A DNA stretch of 32,546 nt from NCBI GenBank assembly GCA_017379015.1, contig JAFNXN010000011.1, positions 1-32,546 on the forward strand. Reading direction: 5' to 3'. Each line of letters opens with the position of its first letter. Position 1 is the first letter of the stretch. The position numbers and the translations under genes were made by a program. Below, in pieces: positions 9,377-18,263 of the stretch. The notes beneath the pieces were generated by a model. It did not search any database, had not been told where the DNA came from, and was given only the letters and a program-made list of their open reading frames with translations. The DNA is from Alistipes sp. (GTDB lineage Bacteria > Bacteroidota > Bacteroidia > Bacteroidales > Rikenellaceae).

Positions 9377-10105
9377 TTATTGTTTATGGGGCAGAACAAA
9401 CTCTACCTCCTTGAATGCATACTCACGAATAGTGCCATCCTCATGCTCTAGGCGTAGCTCTCCCGAGGGGCGCACGCCACGTATCGAGGCACGAAACCTC
9501 TCGCCCGAGGGGTAGGCATAGGTATGCTGCTCGTCGAGATGATACATCGACTCACGGTAGCGGCTCTCGATAAGTGATTTATCGCCCTGCTCAAGTCGTG
9601 AGTACCACCCTGCAAGGTTACACAGAAAGTGCTCAAGTAGCTCACGACGCTCAAACCTTTGACCTCGCAACTGAGTCATCGACACGGGGTTAGGCAGGTC
9701 GTCGGGGAAAGACCCTTGGTTAACATTCAAACCTATGCCCACGATGGTGCGTGCTAGGGTGTCGCCCGAAAGCGAGTGCTCGATAAGCACTCCAGCGAGC
9801 TTCGAGTCGCCAGCATAGAGGTCGTTGGTCCACTTCGTACGGCACTCGATGGCGAACTCAGCCATAGTGTCGATAAGTGCCAACGACACCACCTCAGAGA
9901 TTAAGAACTGCTCAGCAATGGGCAGAAACGTAGGCTTGAGCACCACCGAGAATGTAAGGTTCTCACCCTCGGCACTATGCCACGTATGTCCTCGCTGTCC
10001 ACGCCCAGAGGACTGACTATCGCTCCAGATGGCATCAAGATGGTTGTACCTAGCATCGCGTGCCTCGTCATTGGTAGATGTTGTATGCTCGATAAAGTGT
10101 ATCAT
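9377..10105 (-). CDS. birA: Biotin--[acetyl-CoA-carboxylase] ligase
   Basis: 242 residues, a ligase-only BirA without the N-terminal DNA-binding domain of the E. coli enzyme. The biotinyl-AMP loop SGRGQRGHTWHS and the catalytic TKWTNDLYAGDSKLAGVLIE are present; the usual KWPND reads KWTND. It activates biotin with ATP and attaches it to carboxylase carrier proteins. The start at 10105 (MIHFIEHTTSTND) is chosen because the longer frame from 10300 would run through the divergent promoters and overlap the next gene. It heads a two-gene unit with the Isf-like flavoprotein gene. Confidence 0.92.
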   Translation of the reverse strand: MIHFIEHTTSTNDEARDARYNHLDAIWSDSQSSGRGQRGHTWHSAEGENLTFSVVLKPTFLPIAEQFLISEVVSLALIDTMAEFAIECRTKWTNDLYAGDSKLAGVLIEHSLSGDTLARTIVGIGLNVNQGSFPDDLPNPVSMTQLRGQRFERRELLEHFLCNLAGWYSRLEQGDKSLIESRYRESMYHLDEQHTYAYPSGERFRASIRGVRPSGELRLEHEDGTIREYAFKEVEFVLPHKQ

Positions 10106-10129
10106 TTGCTCGATAGAGTTAATTTCATC

Positions 10130-10137
10130 CAAAGATA
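10130..10137 (-). promoter_or_regulatory. -7 box of the birA promoter
   Basis: TATCTTTG on the minus strand, predicted start near 10124, 19 bases before the birA ATG. It is divergent from an identical box at 10161-10168; the upstream element is poor. Confidence 0.55.
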
Positions 10138-10160
10138 GTAAAAATCTTCTAAAAATGGTT

Positions 10161-10168
10161 ATCTTTGC
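10161..10168 (+). promoter_or_regulatory. -7 box of the glutaminyl cyclase operon promoter
   Basis: TATCTTTG, predicted start near 10174, 15 bases before the ATG at 10189. No convincing upstream box at the expected distance. Confidence 0.55.
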
Positions 10169-10188
10169 GGGTATATATAAGATAAAGT

Positions 10189-11001
10189 ATGAAAAAGGCA
10201 ACAATACTACTCCTCGCAACACTTGCGCTAAGCGTAGCATGTGGCGGGGGTCAAACAACAAAAAATAGCACGCAGCAAAGTAGCTCTTCGGAAGAGCCAA
10301 AGCCCCACTTCGCTGAGCAACTCGACTACCGCATTGTCAAGGAGTATCCACACTCCACAAATAGCTACACTCAGGGCTTGCAGTATGTCGATGGCGTGAT
10401 GTGGGAGGGCACAGGTCAGGAGGGTGACTCACACCTTCAACGCATAGACCTCGCTACGGGCAAGGTGGATATTGTAGCCTCGCTACCCAACAATGAGTTT
10501 GGCGAGGGTATCACCCACTATAAAGATCGCATCTACCAGCTAACATGGCTCACAGGCATCGCGCACATCTACGACAAGAGTGGCAAGGAGCTACGCACGG
10601 TAGAGTACGAGGGCGAGGGCTGGGGCATGACCACGGACGGTGAGCGACTATTCCTCTCGGATGGCACGCCAATAATCCGCATCGTAAACCCCGAGACACT
10701 AAAGCCCGAGGGCTCGATATGCGTGATGTATAACGGCTCGCCACTCCAATATATCAACGAGCTGGAGTGGATCGAGGGCTACATCTGGGCAAATGTCTAC
10801 CTCACCGACTCCATCGTAAAGATCAACCCTAAGACGGGCATCGTCGAGGCATACGTCGACCTCCCCGCGCTACGCCAGCACCTCGGCAACAACCCCGAGG
10901 CAGAGGCATTTAATGGCATTGCCTACAACTCGACAAACGGACACCTGTATGTTACGGGCAAGGATTGGAGCAAACTATTTGAAATCGAACTAATTGACTA
11001 G
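10189..11001 (+). CDS. Glutaminyl-peptide cyclotransferase, lipoprotein
   Basis: 270 residues. A lipoprotein signal ends at Cys18 (TLALSVAC), so the protein is expected to be membrane-tethered outside the cytoplasm. The rest is a plant/bacterial-type glutaminyl cyclase beta-propeller (PF05096 type): YPHSTNSYTQGLQYVDG, EGTGQEG, FGEGITHYKDRIYQLTW, ELEWIEGYIWANVYLTD and FNGIAY. This family cyclises N-terminal glutamine to pyroglutamate, which protects exported proteins whose processed N-terminus is Gln; several Bacteroidetes signal peptides leave such a terminus, including AQ in this window. A Ser-rich linker (25-37) follows the lipid anchor. It is the first gene of the 10189-16276 run and lies 2 bp from the next. 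Confidence 0.9.
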   Translation: MKKATILLLATLALSVACGGGQTTKNSTQQSSSSEEPKPHFAEQLDYRIVKEYPHSTNSYTQGLQYVDGVMWEGTGQEGDSHLQRIDLATGKVDIVASLPNNEFGEGITHYKDRIYQLTWLTGIAHIYDKSGKELRTVEYEGEGWGMTTDGERLFLSDGTPIIRIVNPETLKPEGSICVMYNGSPLQYINELEWIEGYIWANVYLTDSIVKINPKTGIVEAYVDLPALRQHLGNNPEAEAFNGIAYNSTNGHLYVTGKDWSKLFEIELID

Positions 11002-11003
11002 TT

Positions 11004-11900
11004 ATGAGCAATATAAAGGAGCGCATACTCGAACTTCTCGAGCGACATATAATCATATCGGACGCCGCCATAGGCACAACCCTTGTTGGCACACGCCGCG
11101 ACATAGCCCCCGACACCCTATCGCTGAGCGAGCCTCAGAGGGTAGCCGCAATGTACGATGCAGCACTAAAGGCGGGTGCTAGGATCATCACCTCGAACAC
11201 CTTTCTTAGCGACCCACTAATGCTCGCCTCGTGCGGCGTAAAGGAGTCCACAGAGGAGATTGTCGAGACGTCGCTACGCATAGCACGCGAAGCGATCGAG
11301 CGCAACGAGAAGGAGGCATTCATCGCTGGTTCGATAGGTCCTTCAACACGAAACATATCGCTTGCAATAGACCTCACCGAGGATGAGTTACGAGCATCGT
11401 ATCGCACACTCATCGAGGCACTTGCGAAGCATGGTGCAGACCTATTCCTTATCGAGAGCATCACCGATACGCGCAACGCAGAGATCGCCGCTGAGCTATG
11501 CCGCGAGATAGCCCCTGAGCGTCCAATAATCTTCTCTGCAACGCTCTCAAAGATCGGAGGACTGCTCGCCTCGGGACGCTCCATAGAGAGGTATGTCGAG
11601 GATGTCGCGAAGTTTGAGCCTCTTGCCATTGGCTTCAACTGCTCACACGGCGTGAAGAACATTGTTGACAACATCGAGCTACTCACCCGCTACACCACAC
11701 TTCCAACATACGTAGCACCCTCAGCCGGTATTCCCGACGCCAAGGGTCGCTACCCTGAGAGTGTAAAGAAACATACCGAGACACTTCGTACGGCTGCAGA
11801 GCGCGGACTCTTAAGCATCGTTGGAGGATGCTGTGGCACAACAGCCGAGTACACGCGCAGCATTGCACAGATGGCTCGCCACTACAAACCACGTAAATAA
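11004..11900 (+). CDS. Homocysteine S-methyltransferase family protein
   Basis: 298 residues matching the homocysteine-binding barrel found alone in MmuM/YitJ-type enzymes and as the first domain of MetH. The N-terminal ISDAAIGTTL and the zinc-thiolate set Cys213 (GFNCSHG) and Cys276-Cys277 (GGCCGTT) are intact. It probably transfers a methyl group to homocysteine from S-methylmethionine or another small donor. There is no cobalamin or folate domain, so it is not a complete MetH, although it could be a split subunit with partners elsewhere. It lies 2 bp after the cyclase gene and 6 bp before the M20 gene. Confidence 0.88.
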   Translation: MSNIKERILELLERHIIISDAAIGTTLVGTRRDIAPDTLSLSEPQRVAAMYDAALKAGARIITSNTFLSDPLMLASCGVKESTEEIVETSLRIAREAIERNEKEAFIAGSIGPSTRNISLAIDLTEDELRASYRTLIEALAKHGADLFLIESITDTRNAEIAAELCREIAPERPIIFSATLSKIGGLLASGRSIERYVEDVAKFEPLAIGFNCSHGVKNIVDNIELLTRYTTLPTYVAPSAGIPDAKGRYPESVKKHTETLRTAAERGLLSIVGGCCGTTAEYTRSIAQMARHYKPRK

Positions 11901-11906
11901 CAGATT

Positions 11907-13013
11907 ATGAATAGCATAGAGCTTCGCCGAGCACTTCATCGCAACCCCGAACTGTCGTTCGAGGAGTATGCAACACAGCAACTCATCATCGACTCTCTTG
12001 AGGCCGAAGGTATCGAGTATCGTAAGATTGCTCGCACGGGCGTCCTTGCCAAAATCGAGGGCTCGCGCGGCAACCTAAGTCGCGCCGTGGTGCTTCGCGC
12101 CGACATTGATGCTCTCCCCATCGAGGAGCTTAACGAGATAGATTTCCGTTCGGAGAATAGGGGTGTTATGCACGCCTGCGGTCACGATATGCACACCGCC
12201 ATACTCTTTGGCGTACTGCAAGAGCTAAACCGCAACCGCGACTTTGAGGGAACGCTCTTTGGCCTGTTTCAGCCTGGCGAGGAGCTAAACCCTGGCGGCG
12301 CAGTTAAGGTGCTCGAAGAGAGACCCTTTGAGGGTTACGACGTAGCAGCCATCATTGGCGAGCACGTTGATGCCACACTCGCGGTGGGCGAAGTGGGTAT
12401 CTGCCCAGGAGAGTTTATGGCGTCGAACGATGAGCTACGCATCTACATCTCGGGACGTGGCGGCCACGCTGCACGTCGCTCAACCATTGACGATAGCGTG
12501 ACGGCCATGGCTGATATGATCATGCGCTGCACGTCGCTCAACACCGCCGAGTGCGTTGTATCCATCGGACGTGTCATTGCCGACGGTGCTACAAACATAA
12601 TCCCCGACAAGGTATATGCCGAGGGTACGATGCGCACATTTGACAGAGATCTTCGCGAGCGCATACACAGCTACCTACACAACAACGCACGTAGCATATC
12701 GGAGCGTTATAATGTTAAGGCAGAGGTGGATATAAGCTACGGCTACCCAAGCGTCAACAACGACGTGATGCTCTCGTACGAAGCTATGATCATTGCCACG
12801 GACGAGGGTATCACCGTACGCGAACTCAAGCCGATGACCACGGCAGAGGACTTTGGCCACTACACACAGCACTACCCCTCGCTCTTCTACCGCCTAGGCG
12901 TAGGCAGCAAGGCGGGAAGCTCGCATACCGCCACCTTCCTCCCTGACGAGAGCGCGATAGAGGTCGGCGAACGTATGATGCGACGCATGGCGCTACACAT
13001 TTTAAACAAGTAA
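11907..13013 (+). CDS. M20 family amidohydrolase
   Basis: 368 residues of the M20D type: metal ligands in MHACGHDMHTA (Cys91, His93), the catalytic glutamate in FQPGEELNPGG (Glu125/Glu126), a GGHAARR segment in the dimerisation domain, and a C-terminal TTAEDFGHY plus SSHTATFLPDE. It hydrolyses an N-acyl amino acid or related amide in the cytoplasm. Hippurate, N-acetyl-diaminopimelate, N-acyl-cysteine and IAA-amino-acid hydrolases all share these motifs, so the substrate cannot be named. Spacing of 6 bp on either side places it inside the operon. Its neighbour, a homocysteine methyltransferase, hints at sulfur amino acids, weakly. Confidence 0.9.
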   Translation: MNSIELRRALHRNPELSFEEYATQQLIIDSLEAEGIEYRKIARTGVLAKIEGSRGNLSRAVVLRADIDALPIEELNEIDFRSENRGVMHACGHDMHTAILFGVLQELNRNRDFEGTLFGLFQPGEELNPGGAVKVLEERPFEGYDVAAIIGEHVDATLAVGEVGICPGEFMASNDELRIYISGRGGHAARRSTIDDSVTAMADMIMRCTSLNTAECVVSIGRVIADGATNIIPDKVYAEGTMRTFDRDLRERIHSYLHNNARSISERYNVKAEVDISYGYPSVNNDVMLSYEAMIIATDEGITVRELKPMTTAEDFGHYTQHYPSLFYRLGVGSKAGSSHTATFLPDESAIEVGERMMRRMALHILNK

Positions 13014-13019
13014 ACCAAG

Positions 13020-15164
13020 ATGGCAAAACACAAGAATAAGCGTGGTAACAACCGCGATGAGCGAGCATCGTTCATCGTGGATATGTTCCGCGAATTTCCA
13101 GATAACAAGTTCTCACTCAAGCATCTAGCAGCGGCTTCGGGCGGTGCAGACAGGGATGGTCGCACCATGACCTTTGCCATCGTACGCCAGCTCATCGAGG
13201 ATGGCTTCGTCGAGGAGGTATCTCGCAGCAAGTATCGCCTATCACGTTCGGCGATGCCTCGCTATCAGGGTGTTGTACGTAGCACAACTCCTGGAGCACT
13301 CTATGTCGAGGTGGCAGATCTCGAGAGCGACGTATATGTAGCGCGCCGTAATGGCTGCGGAGCACTCGACGGTGATAGCGTGGAGCTAGTTGTTGCAAGA
13401 CGCTCACGCGACGGAGAGCTTGAGGGCACAATCACAGGTGTCACCGAGCGTAGCACACGCCCATACGTCGGCACTGCTCAGCTCACCACAAACTCAATAT
13501 TTGTTACGCCAGACACACGTCGCCTAGCGTGCGACATATATCTGCCACGCAAGGGCAACCCAAAAGTGGAGGATGGCGACAAGGTACTTGTGAGGGTTGT
13601 CGACTGGCCCGAGGGCGAAAGACTGCCTCATGGCGAGCTCGTCGACATACTAGGCAAGGCGGGTGACAACGATACAGAGATGCATGCCATACTCGCCGAG
13701 TTCGACCTACCCTATCGCTTTGAGCGCGAGGTGCTTCAGGCAGCAAAACAGATTGACGAGGGGATAACACCCGACGAGATAGCACGCCGCCGCGACATGC
13801 GCGATTGCGTGACCTTCACCATCGACCCTGCCGATGCTAAGGACTTCGACGATGCACTGTCACTAACGCAGATTGGCGATGAACTTTGGCAAGTTGGCGT
13901 ACATATTGCCGACGTTACACACTACGTAACACCCGGCTCAGTAGTCGACACCGAGGCGCAAGAGCGTGCTACGTCGGTATATCTCGTAGACCGCACCATA
14001 CCTATGCTCCCTGAGCGACTATCAAACGAGCTCTGCTCGCTACGCCCCAACGAGGATAAGCTCTGCTTCTCGGCAGTATTCACGCTCAACAAGGATCTTG
14101 AGATTCAAGATGAGTGGTTTGGTCGCACGGTGATCCACTCCGACAGACGATTTACCTACGAGGAGGCACAAGATATTATCGAAAGTGGCAAGGGCGACTT
14201 TGCAGCCGAGATTACGACACTTAACCGCCTTGCGCAAGCACTTCGCCAGGAGCGTTTTAAGCATGGTGCCATAGCCTTTGAGCGCGATGAGATTCGCTTC
14301 AAACTAGATGAAAAGGGGGTGCCAATCGGTGTCTACACCAAGGTGCAGAAGGAGGCAAACCAGCTTATCGAGGAGTTCATGTTGCTTGCCAACCGACGCG
14401 TGGCAGAGTTCTGCGCCCATCGCATATCGAACGGCAGAAAGGTTCCACGCCCCATGGTCTTCCGTGTTCACGACGAACCATCGGAGGATAAGCTAGAGCG
14501 TTTCAGAGAGTTTGCCCTGCGCTTTGGTCACTACTTTAAGGCGACAAAGGGTCGAGCCATAGCCAAGGAGATGAACAAGCTTCTGGGTGGCATCGCTGGT
14601 CGTGCCGAGGCAAATGCCATTACTACGCTGGCTGTGCGCAGCATGGCTAAGGCTGTCTACACCACCGACAACATAGGTCACTATGGACTTGCCTTCCCCT
14701 ACTACACGCACTTCACCTCGCCCATACGTCGCTACCCCGACATGCTGGTTCATAGGCTCTTAGCATCCTATCTTGCTGGGGCGAAGAGCTCCGATAAGAA
14801 GCACCTTGAGCAGTTGTGCGTACACTCTACCGAGCGCGAGATTATCGCCTCTGATGCCGAGCGTGCAAGCATCAAGTATAAGATGGCAGAGTTCATGAAG
14901 GACCACATCGGCGAGGAGTTCGAGGGTGTTGTATCGGGTCTTACCGACTGGGGCGTATATGTCGAGCTAGATGAGACACATGTCGAAGGCATGGCATTTC
15001 TACGCGACATCGACCACGACGACTACTATCGCTTCGACGAGGCACGCTACGAGGTTGTAGGACGAGGATCGGGTATACGTCTAACCCTAGGCTCGAGGGT
15101 GCGTGTGCGCATAAAGAACGTAGACCTAAACCGCCGAACGCTAGACTTTAAACTCATTCTGTAA
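13020..15164 (+). CDS. rnr: Ribonuclease R
   Basis: 714 residues with the RNase R/II order: winged-helix region (about 15-77), cold-shock OB domain (80-145), RNB catalytic domain (about 258-590) and C-terminal S1 domain (about 630-714). The metal-binding catalytic motif DPADAKDFDDALS carries Asp269, Asp275, Asp277 and Asp278. It is a processive 3'-5' exoribonuclease that degrades structured RNA and aids rRNA and tmRNA quality control. A basic N-terminus (MAKHKNKRGN) replaces the longer Lys-rich tail of the E. coli enzyme (813 residues). It starts 6 bp after the M20 gene and ends 20 bp before mqnC. Confidence 0.96.
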   Translation: MAKHKNKRGNNRDERASFIVDMFREFPDNKFSLKHLAAASGGADRDGRTMTFAIVRQLIEDGFVEEVSRSKYRLSRSAMPRYQGVVRSTTPGALYVEVADLESDVYVARRNGCGALDGDSVELVVARRSRDGELEGTITGVTERSTRPYVGTAQLTTNSIFVTPDTRRLACDIYLPRKGNPKVEDGDKVLVRVVDWPEGERLPHGELVDILGKAGDNDTEMHAILAEFDLPYRFEREVLQAAKQIDEGITPDEIARRRDMRDCVTFTIDPADAKDFDDALSLTQIGDELWQVGVHIADVTHYVTPGSVVDTEAQERATSVYLVDRTIPMLPERLSNELCSLRPNEDKLCFSAVFTLNKDLEIQDEWFGRTVIHSDRRFTYEEAQDIIESGKGDFAAEITTLNRLAQALRQERFKHGAIAFERDEIRFKLDEKGVPIGVYTKVQKEANQLIEEFMLLANRRVAEFCAHRISNGRKVPRPMVFRVHDEPSEDKLERFREFALRFGHYFKATKGRAIAKEMNKLLGGIAGRAEANAITTLAVRSMAKAVYTTDNIGHYGLAFPYYTHFTSPIRRYPDMLVHRLLASYLAGAKSSDKKHLEQLCVHSTEREIIASDAERASIKYKMAEFMKDHIGEEFEGVVSGLTDWGVYVELDETHVEGMAFLRDIDHDDYYRFDEARYEVVGRGSGIRLTLGSRVRVRIKNVDLNRRTLDFKLIL

Positions 15165-15184
15165 CAAGCTGTTATACCAAATAT

Positions 15185-16276
15185 ATGCAACTTAGCGACA
15201 TACTCGAAAAGGCCCTGATGCGCGAACCTTTGACGCGCAACGAAGCATACTACATCTACGACAACGCACCGCTTTATGAGCTGTGCAGCGTTGCCGACGC
15301 GATACGCAAGATTAGTGTCAAGGATATAAATGTGGTTACATGGCAGATCGACCGCAATGTAAACATCACAAATGTTTGCAAATCAGGATGTAAGTTCTGC
15401 AATTTTCACTGTAAGCCCCACGAGACCGACAAGGCATATATCACCACCATTGCAGAATATCGACAAAAGATCAACGAGGCATTAGAGCTAGGTGCCGACC
15501 AGCTACTACTACAGGGTGGTATGCACCCACGCCTAGGCATAGAGTTCTACGAGAAGCTATTCTCGCAGCTTAAGAAGGAGTACCCCAAACTTCGCCTCAA
15601 CGCCCTTGGAGCACCCGAGGTGTCACATATCGCAAAGCTAAGCGGCATAACAACCCTTGAGACCCTGAAGCGACTCCGCAGCGCAGGTCTTGACACACTC
15701 CCTGGTGCTGGCGCAGAGATCCTATCGGATGATATTCGCAAACGCATATCACCTGCAAAACCCTCGGCACGCGAGTGGGTGCAGGTGATGCACGAGGCAC
15801 ACCAGCTCGACATACCCACCACAGCAACAATGATGTATGGTCATGTGGAGCAGCCACACCAGCGCATAGACCACCTCATAACAATTCGCGACCTTCAGGC
15901 AGCTAAGCCCGAGGGGTCGCGAGGCTTCACAGCATTCATACCATGGATATTCTGTCCCACAGGCACACGCCTAGAGCAAGAGGGAGTGTCGCCACGCTTC
16001 TCAGCCACTGAGTATCTGCGCATTATAGCCATGAGCCGCATCATACTCAACAACATCACCAACATCCAAGCATCGTGGCTCACCGTAGGTAAGGAGGTAG
16101 CCGAAATAGCCCTTAAGAGTGGAGCTAACGACATGGGCTCGATCATGATCGAGGAGAATGTCGTGTCATCGGCAGGTGCTACAACACGCTTCGACCGCGA
16201 GGCGATGCAGGCAACTATACGCCGCGCTGGCTTCACACCCCGTCTGCGCGACCAGCTATACAACTACCGCGACTAA
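15185..16276 (+). CDS. mqnC: Cyclic dehypoxanthinyl futalosine synthase (radical SAM)
   Basis: 363 residues. The radical-SAM 4Fe-4S motif is C65-x3-C69-x2-C72 (NVCKSGCKFCNF). MqnC/CofH-family signatures follow: ELGADQLLLQGGMHP, LPGAGAEILSDDIR, TTATMMYGHVEQ and FIPWIFCPTGTRL. MqnC converts dehypoxanthinyl futalosine to its cyclic form in the futalosine route to menaquinone. MqnE is the closest alternative, but the length, the LPGAGAEIL segment and the C-terminal GSIMIEENVVSSAG fit MqnC better. No other mqn genes lie nearby, so the pathway is inferred from this gene alone. Last gene of the plus-strand run; it meets the alpha/beta hydrolase gene tail to tail across 27 bp. Confidence 0.9.
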   Translation: MQLSDILEKALMREPLTRNEAYYIYDNAPLYELCSVADAIRKISVKDINVVTWQIDRNVNITNVCKSGCKFCNFHCKPHETDKAYITTIAEYRQKINEALELGADQLLLQGGMHPRLGIEFYEKLFSQLKKEYPKLRLNALGAPEVSHIAKLSGITTLETLKRLRSAGLDTLPGAGAEILSDDIRKRISPAKPSAREWVQVMHEAHQLDIPTTATMMYGHVEQPHQRIDHLITIRDLQAAKPEGSRGFTAFIPWIFCPTGTRLEQEGVSPRFSATEYLRIIAMSRIILNNITNIQASWLTVGKEVAEIALKSGANDMGSIMIEENVVSSAGATTRFDREAMQATIRRAGFTPRLRDQLYNYRD

Positions 16277-16303
16277 CAAAAGATTTGCTACTAGCCTAGG
16301 AGG

Positions 16304-17098
16304 CTACAAGACAAAGTCGAGGATCGCCTGGGCACACCTTTCGGGCTCCTCGATAAAGCCCATGTGTCCCGATTCGTCGAGCCACACGGTGCGCGCCTCG
16401 GGGTGGGTACGCTCCAGCTCCTCGGCAACCTCGTTAGGGATATAGTAGTCGTGGCGACCAAATATAAATTGGTGTTGCACGCAAGAGTTGCGCAACTGCT
16501 CATCGCGATCCTTACGCTCGATCATGCCACCAAGTATGGCGATAACACCCTCATCCTCAGTGATAAGGATAAGCTCCTCCATATCCTCGACACGATCCTT
16601 AAGACGCTTGACATTCTGAGGTGCAAAACCCGAATGCGGCACAAGGCGCGCCATCATACTCTTCTTGCCAGCCTTGACAAGCTCTATCTCACGGCGGCGA
16701 CGATCGCACTTTTCATCCGTGTCGCGCGTAGTCGTCGAGCTTAGGAGAGTGATCGACTCGAGCCTATCCGAGTAGTTGTCCAACATGGCAAGCGCAACGT
16801 AGCCACCCATCGAGTGACCTACAACCGAGTAACGCTCAATGCCCAAAGCCTCGAGCGCAGCAGCCACTGAATCAGCAAGATACTCCATAGTATGCACCTC
16901 GCCTTTCACAAGCGAGATACCATGTCCAGGGAGATCGACCACTACGACACGCAGATGGGGCGTAAGCAAGGGCGCGAACTCCTCCCAAACGATCATCGAC
17001 TCGAGGTATCCGTGCAACAACACCACGCACTTATCTCCACGCTGACTATCCGACACATGCATCGGGGTATCACCCGCCATAATAAACTTCTCGACCAT
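16304..17098 (-). CDS. Alpha/beta-fold hydrolase
   Basis: 264 residues with the full triad: nucleophile Ser96 in [11 protein letters not shown], Asp217 in FGRHDYYIP and His245 in [12 protein letters not shown]. The HG of [10 protein letters not shown] (about 29-30) supplies the oxyanion hole. There is no signal peptide, so it is cytoplasmic. The fold covers esterases, lipases, MenH-like lyases and haloperoxidase-like enzymes. The tail-to-tail neighbour mqnC tempts a menaquinone link, but MenH belongs to the other menaquinone route, so I assign no substrate. The gene is transcribed alone. Confidence 0.88.
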   Translation of the reverse strand: MVEKFIMAGDTPMHVSDSQRGDKCVVLLHGYLESMIVWEEFAPLLTPHLRVVVVDLPGHGISLVKGEVHTMEYLADSVAAALEALGIERYSVVGHSMGGYVALAMLDNYSDRLESITLLSSTTTRDTDEKCDRRRREIELVKAGKKSMMARLVPHSGFAPQNVKRLKDRVEDMEELILITEDEGVIAILGGMIERKDRDEQLRNSCVQHQFIFGRHDYYIPNEVAEELERTHPEARTVWLDESGHMGFIEEPERCAQAILDFVL

Positions 17099-17127
17099 AC
17101 TCTTTTTTACAATAAGTTAACGTATCA

Positions 17128-17158
17128 CAATATTACAAAAATTCAGACAATTTTGCAA
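17128..17158 (-). promoter_or_regulatory. Possible promoter of the alpha/beta hydrolase gene
   Basis: On the minus strand, TTG (17158-17156), a 20-bp spacer and TAATATTG (17135-17128), one mismatch to TAnnTTTG. Confidence 0.4.
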
Positions 17159-17195
17159 TATAAGGTTCAAAAAATATCTAAAGTGATGATTAAAT

Positions 17196-17226
17196 TTTGT
17201 CGACGCAGAAAAAAATTGTAACTTTG
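17196..17226 (+). promoter_or_regulatory. Promoter of dapF-tamL
   Basis: TTTG (17196-17199), a 19-bp spacer and TAACTTTG (17219-17226): a full consensus match. Predicted start near 17232, so codons upstream of about 17236 cannot be translated from it. This rules out the TTG start at 17197. Confidence 0.8.
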
Positions 17227-17298
17227 AGCGAACGTATGCCACTAAAAGTGGCAACCACGAAAAAAGCATCATCAGGTAGTACGGTAACGAATCGCAAT

Positions 17299-18261
17299 AT
17301 GAACAACAACACTACTCGCTTCGAGATAATCAAGTGCCACGGCTCGGGCAACGACTTTATAATGGTCGACACAACGACCGACAAGGCTCTTCTCAACGTC
17401 GACTGGGAGGCATTTGCACGCATAGCCTGCCACCGCGAGCGAGGCATAGGCAGCGATGGAGTACTACTCTTGGTGCGTCACGACGATGGTGTTTTCGGCA
17501 TGGATATGCTTAACCCCGACGGCACGCATGCCGAGATGTGTGGCAATGGGATACGCTGCGTAGCACGTCTTGCCACCGAGCGCGGCTACCTCGAAAATGG
17601 CGAGGGCACTCTTCGCTCGGGCGGTAAGGATTATAGGGTCGCAACCGCTGAGCCTATTAGCAGCGGCATCGAGGCATTTGCCGCAGATATTCCGATACGT
17701 TGCTGGAGCAATGACTTTAGCTTCTATGCCCCAGATGAGAGCTTCGTAGGCAAGCCTATCGAGAAGCTCGATGATAAGCTATCATTCACCGCGCTTAACC
17801 TCGGCAACCCTCACATCACGGCACATGTTGATAAGATCGACATGGAGCTACTGCGCAGCTTAGGAGAGAGGGTCACTCGTCTACCAGAGCTCTTTCCACA
17901 CGGAGTGAATGTGTCGCTCTACGAGTGGCGAGCAAAGAACGAGATCTTCGTTGCCACCTACGAGCGAGGTGCCGGCATCACCCTGTCGTGCGGCACGGCG
18001 ATGACTGCATCTGCCACCGCCTCGACGCTGCTTCGTATCGTTGACAAGGGGGCACGCGTAAAGGTGCGCAACCGAGGAGGTCAGGTCTTCTGCACAACGA
18101 CGATTAGCGATAATAGGATTGTCACACGCCTTGAGGGTAATGCCACATTTGTGTGGAGTGGCAGCGCAGAGTTCGGCACGCACCACTTTAGCTACCAGAT
18201 AGTTAACCACACAGACGAAGACCATCGTTGGCAAGCGTTTGTAAATAGTTTGAACCACTAA
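17299..18261 (+). CDS. dapF: Diaminopimelate epimerase
   Basis: 320 residues from the ATG at 17299. Both active-site cysteines of the cofactor-independent epimerase are present: Cys81 in HAEMCGNGIRC and Cys231 in TLSCGTAMTA. FEIIKCHGSGNDFIMVD near the N-terminus is diagnostic. It converts LL- to meso-diaminopimelate for lysine and peptidoglycan synthesis in the cytoplasm. It is longer than many DapF (about 275), owing to a tail after residue about 275. An in-frame ATG at 17236 would add 21 residues but would leave almost no leader after the predicted transcription start. Its stop lies 2 bp before tamL, so two envelope-building genes are cotranscribed. Confidence 0.94.
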   Translation: MNNNTTRFEIIKCHGSGNDFIMVDTTTDKALLNVDWEAFARIACHRERGIGSDGVLLLVRHDDGVFGMDMLNPDGTHAEMCGNGIRCVARLATERGYLENGEGTLRSGGKDYRVATAEPISSGIEAFAADIPIRCWSNDFSFYAPDESFVGKPIEKLDDKLSFTALNLGNPHITAHVDKIDMELLRSLGERVTRLPELFPHGVNVSLYEWRAKNEIFVATYERGAGITLSCGTAMTASATASTLLRIVDKGARVKVRNRGGQVFCTTTISDNRIVTRLEGNATFVWSGSAEFGTHHFSYQIVNHTDEDHRWQAFVNSLNH

Positions 18262-18263
18262 TT

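Noticed and set aside
10106-10300. 65-codon N-terminal extension of BirA
   Set aside because: It would cross both divergent promoters and overlap the start of the glutaminyl cyclase gene; ligase-only BirA begins at the chosen Met.
16292-16306. TAGCC/GGCTA mini-hairpin between mqnC and the alpha/beta hydrolase gene
   Set aside because: A five-pair stem without a T run is too weak to call a terminator.
17197-17298. TTG-initiated extension of DapF
   Set aside because: The promoter lies inside it, so most of it would not be in the mRNA.
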